This document shows positions 1 to 11,880 of a stretch of 64,000 nucleotides of DNA, piece after piece. The DNA comes from Lumbricus rubellus. Taxonomy: Eukaryota; Annelida; Clitellata; Crassiclitellata; Lumbricidae. The stretch spans positions 23,399,837-23,463,836 of the forward strand of contig OX243820.1 of NCBI GenBank assembly GCA_945859605.1, written 5' to 3'. Positions within the stretch are counted from its first letter, which is position 1. Each line of letters opens with the position of its first letter. Made by a program: the position numbers and the translations under genes. The notes under the pieces were generated by a model. It worked only from the letters and a program-made list of their open reading frames with translations. It ran no database searches and was not told where the DNA came from.

Positions 1-14
1 AACGTTGCATAGAC

Positions 15-320
15 TATAGGTGCGACCTGGTGGCGGACCGGTAACGCGTCCGCTCGCAGAGCGGGAGTTTACGGGTTCGAATCCGGGTAACGACCTTGGG
101 CAAGTTGTTTACGCACACATGCCTCTGTCACCAAGCAATACGATTTGGTACCGGCGTAAGCTGGGAAGTAAACAGCAAGTCCTGCGATACGCTGGCCTCG
201 TGTCCAGGACCTTGGGATTCGTCCATTGCTGGATCAGGGCCATGGAAAAGGAGATAAGCGTCTCCCTGTGTTCCTCATGGAACGGGATAGGACTTTTTTT
301 TACTAGACTATAGAGGGATA
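15..320 (+). repeat. tRNA-derived SINE
   Basis: A tRNA-like head with an A-box-like stretch (TGGCGGACCGGTAACGCG) and a B box (GGGTTCGAATCC) is followed by the GACCTTGGGCAAGT body seen in other SINEs here. The right boundary is approximate. No CCA-ready tRNA fold is apparent, so this is not called a tRNA gene. Confidence 0.6.
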
Positions 321-1860
321 GGGTCCAACGGATACTCCGATGTTCCACCTCGGGTGTCCAGCGTCAAAGCTTTCTTCGTTCACCATTTGGTAGGCTAACA
401 TTTATTTTACGACGCCGTCATTTCGACGATGATTGGCGTCATTTCTTCTCCGTTCACCTGTTACACTATAGGCTAGGAGCCGAGCTCTTCTCCCGAGCTC
501 GTGAACTTCCCTCCTCAGGCGGAGCTGAGCTTTCTCAGCTGCTGGTTCTCCAACCTGAAGCTGCCGGTGATAGAGATGCCAGAGGCCAAATTCGCCATGT
601 TCTAACACAGTCTTATTACTGTTTTGTAGAACGGGGATTATTTAGCCGCACGGCGGCGCACGTGGTAAGTTCGGGATCGCTTCTGAGTCGCTGCATGACC
701 TTGAAGGTGCGCTATTTAAAAACCTGCTGATGAATCAAATGCATGAATGACATGATCTTAAATCTCAAGGACGATCGATCTAGCGCGCACGTATACAACA
801 TAAGACCACAGATGACGTGCTTTTTAAAGAAAATTAATCATGCTCTTTAGCAGATCATAGCACTTCAGTTTCCACTCGGTATGCATCGCCGAAGTAAACA
901 CTTACGAACTTAGCAAACTTCTTATTTTTCTGTCATCGGGTATTTCCCGTACTTAAGTACTGAGTACTGACACGCCCTTCCCTGCACAGGATGAGCTTAT
1001 TATGAAGTCAACAGCGTCAGCGTGTGATGCTCAAAAAGCATATTATTAAGCTTATTTGCGCAGACCATCCCTGTTAGCCAAACCTCTTAGTGAAAACTAC
1101 AGCTTCCTATAGTAGCACACATGAACTCATCACAGGTCTGACTTGTTTTATAGCGTGTAATTTAGAACAGAGAACTGCATACGGTTTCTGTTAAAACAAG
1201 AAACAAATAATGATAGTTATTGAATTCGATTTCAGCCACAATGATTTGACTACAGGATTAAGGCTTGAATTTCATACATGCATGAACAACTGGAGAAAGC
1301 TAAGAATTGTTCAGAAATAGCCACCAATTTGTAATTTAAATTTAAATTGTAAATTAGTGGCTATTTCTGGCATTTAAAAAAATATTCGCAGAATGCCTTG
1401 CAATCAGAAATTGAATTGCGTAGCCTATGCCGAGAAATCCTATAGATTAAACGCCGCGGTTGATACATTATGCCTGAGTGCCTTCGCAAATGCATCGTTC
1501 TACATTAGGCCTACATACGTGGTGAAATATTAGATATCTAGTGCGGCAAGTAGTGCCTATTTACTTAATTAATTTGTTCTATTTTTAGACAGCAGGCGAA
1601 AACACGTTACCGGACAACTCAACGACATATTGGGCAATTGCCCTTCTGAAAAATTGACATCCATATCCTTAACCTCTTGATATATCAGCCTACAGTAGCC
1701 TACTGTGCTAACCACCATACACTATCACTGTATTCCGTTTGTTCAAGACGGAGCAATAAATAGCTTCTTGGAGCTCGTAAGCTTATAGCCTACGTCCAGC
1801 AAAAATCAGATAGAAGGTCTTGCTCCTAGTTACTAAGTCCCTGCAGGGTTTAGCGCCTAA
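321..1860. other. Non-coding stretch, no gene seen
   Basis: Short ORFs here show no recognisable domain. The one notable structure is a palindrome at 1312-1369. The GC-richer segment at 400-610 could belong to an unrecognised repeat. Confidence 0.4.
1312..1369. repeat. Inverted repeat (hairpin)
   Basis: CAGAAATAGCCAC at the left is mirrored by GTGGCTATTTCTG at the right around an AT-rich, self-complementary centre (AATTTAAATTTAAATT). The arms are nearly perfect. It may be a solo foldback or a small MITE. Confidence 0.6.
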
Positions 1861-2181
1861 ATGTGCAAGCCTCTTTCTGCGAGATCTTGTCGCCCTCCTC
1901 GTTCTGCTGACCGCCTTGATCTATTTCTACCTAGATCACGAACCTCATTAACCCAGCATCGGGCTTTTGCTATTGTTGGTCCTTTAATGTGGAATCACCT
2001 TCCCTCTGGAATTCGTGGCAGGATTCTGGTAAGACATTTACTTGCATCTTTTTGCTGCTTGAAGAGATTTTTTCATGGGCCTGTCACGCTGAGAGCCCTT
2101 TTGAATAGCTTTACTGTGAGAAGCGCTTTACAAAATAATGTTTTATTAGTTTGGATTAGATTAGACAATAAGGACAAATGA
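1861..2181 (+). pseudogene. LINE ORF2 C-terminal fragment (CR1/L2-like)
   Basis: The reading frame includes PRSRTSLTQHRAFAIVGPLM followed by WNHLPSGIR. This resembles the conserved tail of CR1/L2-type reverse transcriptase ORFs (R...ras...AP.LWN.LP..IR). No RT catalytic core is present, so it is a 5'-truncated copy. Confidence 0.55.
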
Positions 2182-2985
2182 CAATAGCAAAGATTTTATA
2201 ATACAATGTAGAGATCTATGATACAATGTGTAGTGTAAAGCCAGTTCATCCGTATGGCCATTGGCGGAAACCTGGGCGGAGAGTTGGGAGAGACGAACAA
2301 GTGGCCGAAGGAAAGACGCGAGATTTTGGACGGACGAATGGCTGAGTGTTAAAAAAATTCCATCTTTTGCCAGACAAAAATTCTGACAACCTTTTTTTAA
2401 AAGTTGATTACCTTTTTTAGTCATCTGGCCGAAAAGTCAAGAAAAAGTTCCATTTTCACCGCCAAAAAGTTGATGACCTTTTTTAGTGCCGACGCTCAAC
2501 GATTTGGGGGGGGGAACAGAAGCATAGACAGTCCTCCCCAACAATTCCATTAGGGGGACCGTCCTCCTGTCCTTTCCTAGGACTCCGCCCATACGTATGG
2601 CATACAAGAATGCGATCTGACAATTTTGAATGGACCAAGACATTATTTGCCATCAAAGATCTTAACTTCTTGAGGTGATTCAGAAGACAGATTGCCGATA
2701 TTAATCTTCATCGGCATGCAAGCTGTTGAGGACTGTTGCTATAGCTTCCCTGTGAGTCTCTTCTGAATACTAAGCGACAAGGTGAGGTGGCCTTGGACAT
2801 TACGGTAAATGTTTACTGTAACCACAGCAAAGAGATTATGCAGGCCTTGACATTAAATGCTTACTGCATCTTAAGCAAAGAGCCAAACATTAACTTTTAC
2901 TGCATTCTAATTTTACCATATTCTCATCAAGTCGTTAGAGAAATGGTGATTTCAGATCATGGCTTTTGAACAATAATAGCCCACG
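2182..2985. other. Non-coding, with degenerate hAT-MITE-like repeat
   Basis: At about 2270-2500 the sequence contains the AGTTGATGACCTTTTTTAGT motif and a G run, shared with the CAGnGGCGGATCC family described elsewhere. Ends are not definable. Nothing else is recognised. Confidence 0.4.
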
Positions 2986-3439
2986 GACGAGTGCTTCTCC
3001 ACCCTTCAATACCAGTTATACCTTGTAGGTTTAATCCCTGCAACTATAATTACGCAGTTATGCGCATATATCTCTTCAGAAACTCGTCAGCGGTCAACAC
3101 CAAAGCCAACATTAACTATATCGTATATTATGTATAGGCCTAAGCTTAAGCCCTAGACACGTCTGAATTTGTTAATCCAACACACTTCAAATCGATCAAA
3201 TAATTATGTTATGTTGTTGCTTCGAGATAGGGATACTTAAGTTAACGAGGCGCAAGTTTTTCTGAGTCAACACCTCTTGGCAAAGCCTGGGCTACTTACA
3301 GAGTGGTTTATAACGGCATTAAAAGTAGTTATCAGGCAAGATTAACATTTGCAAACATGCTATAGTTGAAAGCTACATGTAACTTAATTTAACTTCCTAT
3401 ACGAGTTTCAGTATATGTGAAATTGCGTCATTTCTACTC

Positions 3440-3690
3440 TTCAGTGTTTCTGTCTGTCTCTGTTCTTGTTTGTCCCTGTTCCTGTTTGTCCCTGTTTCTG
3501 TTTGTCCCTGTTCCTGTATGTCCCTGTTCCGGTTTGTCCCTGTTCTTGCCTGTCCATGTTTTTGTCTGTCCATGTTCTTGGCTGTCCATGCCCATGTTCT
3601 TGTCTGTCCATGTATTTGTCTATCCATGTTCTATTGTTCTTGTCTAATGTCTATCCATGTTCTTGTCTGTCCATGTTTTTGTCTGTCTGT
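3440..3690. repeat. TGTCC-rich minisatellite
   Basis: About 12-18 bp units of the form TGTCCCTGTTCCTGTT drifting to TGTCCATGTTCTTGTC. ORFs in several frames are artefacts of the repeat. A related array lies at 12945-13090 in the homologous flank of gene B. Confidence 0.8.
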
Positions 3691-3924
3691 CGTCGACAAC
3701 TTGATCGGTCAACTCCTGTCCCACTTCGTTCCCTCATAACCTTTTACGTCCTCCCTTTACCTTTCACCTTACCCGTCAGTTATTCTCCTCTGCAGCCCTC
3801 TGCCACCCTTTGGTGTCCGCTGTCTGTCCCATTTTCTGTCCACGTCTCGCTCTCTACCACTCTTATTGCATGTGCGTTCGTCGTCTTGAATTACGTTCTC
3901 TTTGCATTCCAGTCTTGAATATAA

Positions 3925-4120
3925 TTTATTGCAGTTAGGTGTAAATGTTCAAACAAACTTGCCAGGCCTACATAATCAGATCATATATTATTATTATTAT
4001 TGCAATTAAATGTTTTAACAAGCAAGCAAGGCCTAAATAGTCATGTCATATATTGCAGTTAAATGTTCAAGCAAGCCAACTAGGCCTACATAATTAAATT
4101 TGCAATAAACGTAGGTACTA
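3925..4120. repeat. Tandem units of about 65 bp (flank A)
   Basis: Three units share TTGCAGTTAAATGTTCAA, AGGCCTACATAAT and TCATATATT. The same family is repeated at 13135-13330 and 23575-23730 upstream of B and C. Confidence 0.65.
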
Positions 4121-4204
4121 TAATACTATATAATCGCGGATTGCCTTTATTTCACTGCAGGGATGTATCAGAACAATTTTGTGATTCAAAGACTTTTGGG
4201 TTGT

Positions 4205-4268
4205 TATGTGCACCCATTATGTGCACTCATTCTGTGCACTCATTATGTGCACTCATTATGTGCACTCA
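4205..4268. repeat. TGTGCACTCATTA minisatellite
   Basis: About five near-identical 13-16 bp units of GTGCACTCATTATGT. Only gene A's flank has the expansion. Confidence 0.75.
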
Positions 4269-4794
4269 CCTGCAGTTTAGAACATGATGACAAAGATAGA
4301 TTGGTTCTTGGCTTCTGCGGTGAACTTCGAAGTGATGTGGACACGATGCTCACTGCACTAATGCAGAAACAATCGTGTATTACATGCAAGACTCAAATAA
4401 AAGTTTGGGCCTATCGCTCCCAACAATGTAGCCTACAACATAATGACTGCATGATCTAATAACAAGTGAGGTTTCATCAATGGTTCACCGTTCACACTGT
4501 TATGCAGCAGAATTTTTTTACAGAAATTAATGCTGGCCTATGTGGGCCAATAATTATTCATCAGAAAGAAACTGTCACAACGCAAATAATTTTAGATCGA
4601 GTTAACAGACTCAACAAACGGACATGCCCTTATTTAGCTTGGAAAACAATTATAGAAGATGACGTGGCTTTTAACGAGCAATAAAATTAATGTCGGAGAA
4701 TCTATTTTAGTGTAAACGATAATAAAAGATGATGCAAAAGATGAATAGGCATATACATGTAATAGACTTAGCTACAACGACTTTGAAACGCGCA

Positions 4795-5245
4795 CGAGGG
4801 TGTGTCTCCTAACCGTATGCGGACGTTTCGTCAACGGACGATTCGTCCACGGACGATTCGTCACAAAGAATAAATTGAATAAATCCAGCTTCCGTTTAGA
4901 CACGCGTTCAAATAATCGTTCCAACTTCTATTTGAGCAAGAACTGTGCTTCGCAGATTCAACTTCCATTTTGGAAAGAATTTGTTTCATCATTCCAGCTT
5001 CTATTTCAGAAAAAACTACTTTTTTCATCCAATTTCCGCTAAAAACTATATTTTTCGACCAAAAACTTCTCTTTCAGCTATGAAATCTTTCCATCAATCC
5101 CACTTCCATTTCAGAAAAAGATATTTTCATTAATCCCGCTTTCAGGTTACAAGAATTATTTTCATCAATCTATTTTTACTCAGCCACCGCTGGACGAATC
5201 GTCCGCGGACGAATCGTCCGCGGACGAAACGTCCGCGAACCCTCC
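4795..5245. mobile_element. Foldback element with GGACGATTCGTC terminal repeats
   Basis: The left end carries tandem CGGACGATTCGTC-type units; the right end carries the inverse (GGACGAATCGTCCGCGGACG). The interior is made of degenerate repeats of about 45 bp resembling CAGCTTCTATTTCAGAAAAA. It sits in the upstream flank of gene A and is absent from the flanks of B and C. Superfamily unknown. Confidence 0.65.
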
Positions 5246-5747
5246 TAACGTAGGCTACTCTTGACCCAAGAGAGACTTGTAGAGTTATTGGACGGATGTC
5301 CTATATCTTGACACGTTAAACCGATGTGGGTCACGGTCGTAGAAATAGTTCAACTACAGATCGTGCACGACTGCATCGGTGTCAACAGCTCGGAAGACAA
5401 AATTAATATTCTTCGGTGTTCGCTTTACGAGGAACAGTTGTCAATTACTTGACAAACCACTTGATTTGATGTTGTTGATTTTTCACATACCGTTATACCC
5501 GAAGTTACCGCACATTGACACTTATTTTGGTCACGTAACGTGACAACTTCTCTGTTACGGTCGATTAATATATTCAATATATTAGGCCTAATGAGCCGAT
5601 TATACAGTGATTATGAAACAAGGATTTTCCATAACTACGATCTTACAGCACGCTAACACGAACTTCTTCTTGTCGTATGACGCAGTTAGGGCTGAAAGTG
5701 CTCTGGTATAAACTGGTTGAGGGTAGTATAGACAATAAAATTACAAT

Positions 5748-5753
5748 TATAAA
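5748..5753 (+). promoter_or_regulatory. TATA-like box upstream of gene A
   Basis: TATAAA lies about 105 bp before the ATG, inside a block (ACAATTATAAATGA) also found upstream of gene C and, slightly changed, of gene B. Conservation of motif and spacing in three paralogues suggests a core promoter. No transcript evidence is available. Confidence 0.45.
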
Positions 5754-5853
5754 TGAGTCCTGAATTGCTTGTCTCTTATCAACTGCCGCTTGAGCTCTGA
5801 AGGTGACTTGGTGTTTTTGAGCTTCAGAACTTTTAAACGTTTTTTTAAGAAGA

Positions 5854-8800
5854 ATGGCTTTCACCATCGTTCAGATTTTCCTTGCGTTGCTATTAGCTGT
5901 CCACGTCTGCATGTGCACGAAGCAAGGTCTGAACAGAATATCCGCAGGAGTTGTGCGTCAGATTGACAATTTGAACAATTTGGCGACAAATTTAAGAGAC
6001 CTAGACAATGAAGGGACGAGAAGAAAAAGGTCTCTTACGATAACCTATAGAAGAGACATCACCGATGCGATCAACGGTCTGCGTAGTAACGTCGGAGCAT
6101 CGGACATGAACTACTTGGTAAGATCTTCATTTAAACTAGCAGGAACCTTAAATAATTGAGAACTATCTGTTAGAAATTCTGCAATAATTCAATATGAAAT
6201 GCTTAGACTTGCCTCACAGCCAGTGCGTGGACCCCCTTACCTTTCCAAAAGAAGTGCCAGGACGCTCCTTACATTTTCAGGTGTGCTGGCCAAATAAGTG
6301 GCAGGACGGCAAAGATATTTGAAATTAAGTGCCAGGACGCCGTCCATGACCGTCCTGCCACACTTTAAGCCCTGCTCACAGCCCATTCTTGTTATAGATG
6401 CTTCTATGAGCGGCGGTGGTGTTCACTAAGAATGGGCCTATACATGTAGGCTACCGTCATCCAAAACATTCCGAAAGTTGACGGCATTCTCGCACTAGCA
6501 AACGTCTGTCCTCGTTCGGTGCCTTAAAGCATCTGTTGCCCAAGTTGTCTCGCTTGGTGCTAATTTGACAACCACTGCACGACCTCGTTTAGGTTATACG
6601 GTAGTTAGTTTCAGGTCTTTTTCTGCTTTCCAGCAACTGCAATGTTATCAGTCTGCACTTTTTGTAAGGTTTCTTTGTTTATAAGTCAGATTCTTGTGGC
6701 GCAAAATCATCTTGGTGGCTCTTTCTTGACGATTCTTGCTTTTATCCAGTAGTTCATGTATGGATTCCAAACTTAAATCCGGTATTCAATCTGTCCGTTT
6801 ACCGAGTTTCGTTGGAGTGATCAAGTCATTAGCCAGCATGTGTGCTTGTAAAACGTATCCTCCAAGTTTCGATGAGTACATGAAGTTCTCTAAGCCTTCG
6901 AATGCGCTATAATCTTCTATATTAAAATATTCAGCGACACTGCGGTTTTGTCATTCAGGTTTTTAATAAACGAGGATATCATCACATAATTCAATGTATC
7001 CGATCCATTTGCGCAAAAAAGCCATTAGCCTAGGCTCCAATAATTAATTTTAGTCTGACTCATGGAACTCTTCACCTGCAGTTTTTCGGCTGATTGTTTA
7101 AAGCGCATGCAGTTTGCCACAACACTAATTAAGGACAATGATTATGTTCTTCGCAAATTTGTTTGAGACACTGTGACAAAATTAATGGCAATAGAGATGC
7201 AACGTTTCGCAGTATATCTTTTTTGTTTATTCAGACTAAAAGCAGCTCTATTGAGAACGACGTAGTCAACTGGACGAGTCATTGCAACTATGATGCGGAG
7301 ATCTACACAAATGCAACGGTTTATGCGGTCAGATTCTCCATCGGAAGTCCACCAGATTACGTCTCTCTGCTGTCAACAGTCTTTAATACTACGGATTTCT
7401 ATTACGCAGTAAGTGTACTTAACCATTGCAACGCCTGTGCTTTCATTACTAGCGTAGGCTACATGTATATACGTTACACAGAGTATTATTATAATAGGAG
7501 TGGAGCGCAATTGGAATGAATTTGGTCTTTATAATTCTATGAGACGTGGTGCTCTACGATGACTCATCAATAAATTGCAGTCCTCGGATGGCGCTGCGTT
7601 CAGTATGAGGTGCAACGATAGTTGTGATACTATAGGCCCTTGCAGCGCGTCTGCCTGCGATCGTGTTCGATGTTGTATTTTGTCGGCGTTGGTTGTCGTT
7701 TCGGTGGAGTGCTACAAAATCAATATTTTCTTCATCTTCAGTTACGCTCTGTCGAACTACGATTTGTCGCTGCAGCATACAGTTACTGCCCAGACGCCAT
7801 AGCCAACGGCCAAAACCACACGTCCTATTACGTGGGAGCCTACTTATTTTCCATCACCAGGTAAGAAAATTATCTTTATCATGCAATTCTATACGACTTC
7901 TCCCGACTTAGCAGACATTATGGCTGAGGTTGCTAATGCTGCCCTCTTCACAGCTGTTATTAAGGACAATGATTATGTTATTCGCAAATTTTTCGCATCA
8001 AATTAGCCTATAGATATCCTAGCAAATACAATGTGCGCCCTAGGCCGCATCCATTTGAACTAAAGAGTAAAAACAATATAAAAAACTTCATAACACGGAT
8101 GCTGTATTATAAAACGTTTATTAGGCTTTATCCGCTGCTCCCTTTCCACAGATGCGCCTGAACTACCTGGCTAAGGTCCTTCGATTTGCAGCACTCTTTG
8201 TTGGTGGCATATTCCGGTGTGCTCGTGTTTCTGCCTTAATTCGTTAGGGAGATCTCCACAGTTCCACCACAGCAGCGCATTGTTCATAGAGTCTTATCTA
8301 TTGCCTGGCACGGTTGTTTTGAGGAATTTTTAGAACTGCACAACTCCTTTTTGCTTTTCCATCTTCCATGGTAAATTACTTCCAATCGGAGGGACAATGA
8401 CCTTTTGTGCTAGTTTTAACTGTATAGAAGTGCTTCTACAACAGCACAAATCCATTAGAATTGCACTTTTGCGTACAGCTGCACGTTAAAAGCCCTGGAT
8501 TGAGTGATGTGATTGGTTCTTTGTATATTTGAATTTGTATATAAATATTATGAATAATAGTAATAGTAATTGGTGGCTAATCAATTTCTTTGATGACACG
8601 ACAGCAACTTCACCAGCACAGTGCCACAGTACACTCTTGGAGAAGCATGTACAACCTGTCTGTCGGGTAGCTACTGGTGTTACCAAGGCGCACTATGCAA
8701 AGGTTAGTAAAAGATATCAGCTGCAAGACATCTAACTTTGATCTACGGATTATATTTGTGCAACTAAAAGCGTATTTAGCAACTTATAGGAGTCTATCGA

Positions 8801-10915
8801 AGACATTCCGTATTGGCCAAAATTATAATCTGCATAATTAATTCAATAAGAAGAAGTTAATCCAATCTCTACGACCTGAATTGCAAATAGCACATAACAT
8901 AAGGTGCGCGCAAGCTAAGCAGATTTATAGGCCTACATGTTTACTCTAATATTCAATCGTCGGTAGTTGCCAATATAATGCGCTCTTGCGGTTTGTGTTG
9001 CACACGCTTTTGTTGTTCTTTATAGTAGCATTAGAGGCTCATGTAAGGTCCATGGTTTTAGTTAGCTAAGAAGTGTTTCAGAAACCTATAATTCGCTTAT
9101 ATAAATAGATAATTAATTGGTTCTTGCTCATTGGTAATTCGCTTTTTAATGGTCTGCATTATTATGTTTGTGCGCTTGCAAATGGGTCTCTTCTCTGTCT
9201 AGCACATTCTAAACTGAGCAATTGAGTAAAATGTGATTAATAATTTTATAAATTTATATAATTATATTATATTACTGTTTTGATTTATTGCAGATGATTG
9301 TTCTGCCAGTGATTCTAACTGTTGTAAGTTTGAAATTGTTTGATCCACCTCGAAGTAGACACTATAAATTATAGACACTTTCTGCGCCAGAGTTTAATAT
9401 GAAACCACGCTTATCAAACAGATTCAACCTATTAAACTACTAACCCTATTGTACAATGTGAAACCAAAGCAGGCAGGGCCTTAAATAATGCAAAGTTATG
9501 GCAATGCTTAAAGATCTGATAATCAAAGTATAGTCAATTTTCTTTCTAAAGTAAGGTTAAGCAGCGTAGGACTGGTAATGGGCCGCTTTTAAGCATGTTT
9601 TATGCATTGAGATGGGCTAGTGCAAAATGCGGTATACATAATGCCGTAAATGGATAGGCAAAAGAATCAAACGCAAGTATTAGGCTAAACGATGACTTGC
9701 ATAATTTAATTCACGTGTATGCTATCTGTTTACTTTTAACTACATGTAGATTGCAATTCCTACTGTCTAAATTGCGCGACTACAATCAGTGCAACATGCA
9801 GATGTCAATGCCTCGAAGGATGGACTGGTTCACGATGTGACAGTAAGTACCCTATAGGCCTACACATTCAATAACTCAAGTCGAAAAAATAGTTGACTAA
9901 ATCAAAACCAGCAGTCTCTATTAATCCAATTTCGTCAGGAAATTGCCATTTCATGCCGTAGAAATAGGCTAATTCAGTGCATGGTTCCCAACCTTTTTTG
10001 ACTTTAGGGCCACTCTTTCTAAGATGGAGGGCACGAGGGCCACTTTTTATTAGTTGAAGGACATTAGGCTATAGAGCCACAAGACTAAAATTTAATTAAC
10101 GGAAAGCTTAATAAAATTTTATAATTGAATCAAAATAGCATGTTTGATGTCATTTACAGTCGTCAAAATGAAATAATTTGTAATAGAAAAGAACATATGT
10201 TCTACCCTGTCCAAATTGTCAATATCTTCATATATTTTAGTTAATTCTTTGAGAGATGAAGACCATTTTTTAGACCTGGCGGGCCACTTTTGGCCCGCGG
10301 GCCACGGGTTGGGAACCACTGGGCTAATTTATAATGTCATGGACAACAATGACGCATCTTATTGACTTAATGTTTATCCATAGAAATTCCGAGAACGATA
10401 ATTATTTAGTGTGCTATGGATTGACTGCAAAGACTAATAAACATTATCTAAAAGTGCACGGTCGTAGTCTAAAACAAAGTATCCCTAATGGCCGCGGACG
10501 GGCATTTCTAAATAGGCCTACGATCTAGCAATATTACAAGTCGAAGCGTAGGCCTATGCACTAATTATAGCCAATTAACCTTATTATGTACTGCTAACTG
10601 AAAAGATACTGCATAAAATTAAATTCCAGACTTACCTACAGTCTTATGTTCTTCTTCTAATGCTACATTGTTGTTGCTGTCTCTACAGGTAACGATGGTA
10701 CAAACGCAACGGAACCAACCTGTATAACAACTCCTCGAAATCCGATAACGAAAAGCATCTCCACCCCTACGACCATTAAAGCTCCTACGACCACCAAAGC
10801 AACTACGACCACAAACAGCGGCATGAACGTAGTTCCTATTGGAAAGTCAATGATTCAGCTTTCATTGTATACGACCATTGCTCTGCTTCTGAGAGTGTAC
10901 AATAATGTGGATTAG
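5854..10915 (+). CDS. Gene A: GPI-anchored CAP/CRISP-like protein with EGF-like module and mucin stalk (7 exons)
   Basis: Exons 5854-6117, 7235-7408, 7742-7860, 8605-8702, 9294-9323, 9750-9842 and 10689-10915 join into 334 codons plus TAG, all with GT-AG introns. Exon 1 encodes a signal peptide (residues 1 to about 22), a pro-region ending in RRKR (56-59), and the CAP-like start (DAINGLRSNVGASDMNYL). Exon 2 has NWTSHCNYD, like the CAP 'W...C' helix, and exon 3 has VAAAYSYC, like the CRISP VGCAVAYC strand. Exons 4-5 (YTLGEACTTC, SYWCYQG, LCKDDC) match the PI15/CRISP hinge. Exon 6 ends like an EGF module (CRCQCLEGWTGSRC). Exon 7 is a Thr-rich stalk, then a hydrophobic tail after NSG, typical of GPI signals. 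Several N-glycosylation sequons are visible. The CAP metal-binding His/Glu residues are not evident. Family assignment is from motif layout; function is unknown. Confidence 0.8.
6118..7234 (+). other. Intron 1 of gene A
   Basis: Non-coding. At about 6230-6370 it contains a repeat with AGTGCCAGGACGC motifs in both orientations; a similar motif occurs near 21015-21035. No ORF of note. Confidence 0.6.
9975..10321. mobile_element. Non-autonomous hAT element with perfect 8-bp TSD (gene A intron 6)
   Basis: Left end CAGTGCATGGTTCCCAACC and right end GGTTGGGAACCACTG are inverted repeats. The flanks are identical 8-mers, GGCTAATT at 9967-9974 and 10322-10329, as hAT transposition produces. The matching intron of gene C lacks it. 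The 347-bp interior has no transposase. Confidence 0.85.
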
Positions 10916-11561
10916 AATTAGAATTAGAATTATGAATTATAACATAAAAGTGTTGCTGCTTCAGTGACTATTAAGACCTCTTATTCAGTCGGATGTCTCT
11001 ACATGCTCTAATGTAGGCTACCCACTGCATGGGCGTCAGTTATAGTGTTACATTATACGTTATCTGATTACACTGTAGTTTCGTTTTGACCTGCATATAA
11101 TAAGTAAAACGTTTCCTGCCATGTAAGCTTGTGTGTACGGTTTTTGCTGTGTAGCATTTATTGCTCTTTTTAATTAAAGTATGATTTAGTTTAATGCAAT
11201 GACATTCAGAATTTTACTTGTTTTGCTGTATTTACAAAGTTAACACAAAACAGATTAATTATGAATATGTAACAAATGTCCGTAAAATACGGCGTTAATC
11301 CGGTGGAAGAATTTAGGTGACCCTGTTAGGGGACTTGTTCTCACTTCTGGCTTCACATTTCGATGCTTAAAAATGATTTTTTTTGCCTAACTGAAATATT
11401 TGGTTCGTATTGATGTTAATTAACGCACAATATATCCGAAAAGAAAATTTCTGAATCGATGAATCAAAATTATTTGAGCGGCAATAATTTAAAAAGGATT
11501 CAGTGATGAGCTTTATTAAGACCGAGTGGGCCCTAATGATTTATTTATTTCTCCATTTCTA
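10916..11561. other. 3' flank of gene A, non-coding
   Basis: AT-rich sequence that probably holds the 3' UTR. ATTAAA near 11170 could serve as a poly(A) signal, but there is no supporting paralogue alignment. No other feature seen. Confidence 0.35.
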
Positions 11562-11743
11562 TAGCGTCTCTTTAGGGCTCTCTTCTCAGAGGCGCTCCCG
11601 ACTACAGCGCGGACACTGCATCAGAGTTTCACGCCGAAGCGCCCGAGCAATTGCGAGTGAATGACTTGCTCAAGGTCTCTATATTCGAACCTGCAACCAT
11701 TCGGCTCCAAGAAAGCGACGCCACCACTACACCACCGCGCCCC
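11562..11743 (-). repeat. tRNA-derived SINE, minus strand
   Basis: On the minus strand it reads GGGGCGCGGTGGTGTAGTGG, a degenerate B box, then GACCTTGAGCAAGTCATTCA and the GGAGCGCCTCTGAG tail. Same family as 11881-12092 and 41998-42227, more diverged. Confidence 0.75.
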
Positions 11744-11880
11744 ACAATTCCCACAAATTATGTGGTACAAGTTCTCTTTGTCACGTCACTCCGATCTTCT
11801 GTTATCTCTGCTCTTTCTCTTTCCAAACCTATACTTCCAACACTTTTCTTTCTGCTCCCTCTTCCACCACCGTATCTCAG

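Larger units (their letters stand above)
2986..5740. repeat. Segmentally duplicated upstream flank, copy in front of gene A
   Basis: Blocks such as ATATCTCTTCAGAAACTCGT (about 3070) and the later CTTTGCATTCCAGTCTTGAA (about 3900) recur at matching places upstream of B (12356 on) and/or C (22905 on). This shows that the duplication unit includes about 3 kb of 5' flank. It contains a minisatellite, 65-bp tandem units and a foldback element. Confidence 0.65.

Noticed and set aside
15..90. tRNA genes at SINE heads (also 12030-12092, 25230-25340, 27120-27210, 63893-63980)
   Set aside because: A and B boxes are present, but acceptor and anticodon stems are not convincing and the bodies continue as SINEs.
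3397..3918. Overlapping Cys/Pro/Val-rich ORFs on both strands
   Set aside because: Produced by the TGTCC minisatellite; all frames are open because of unit composition.
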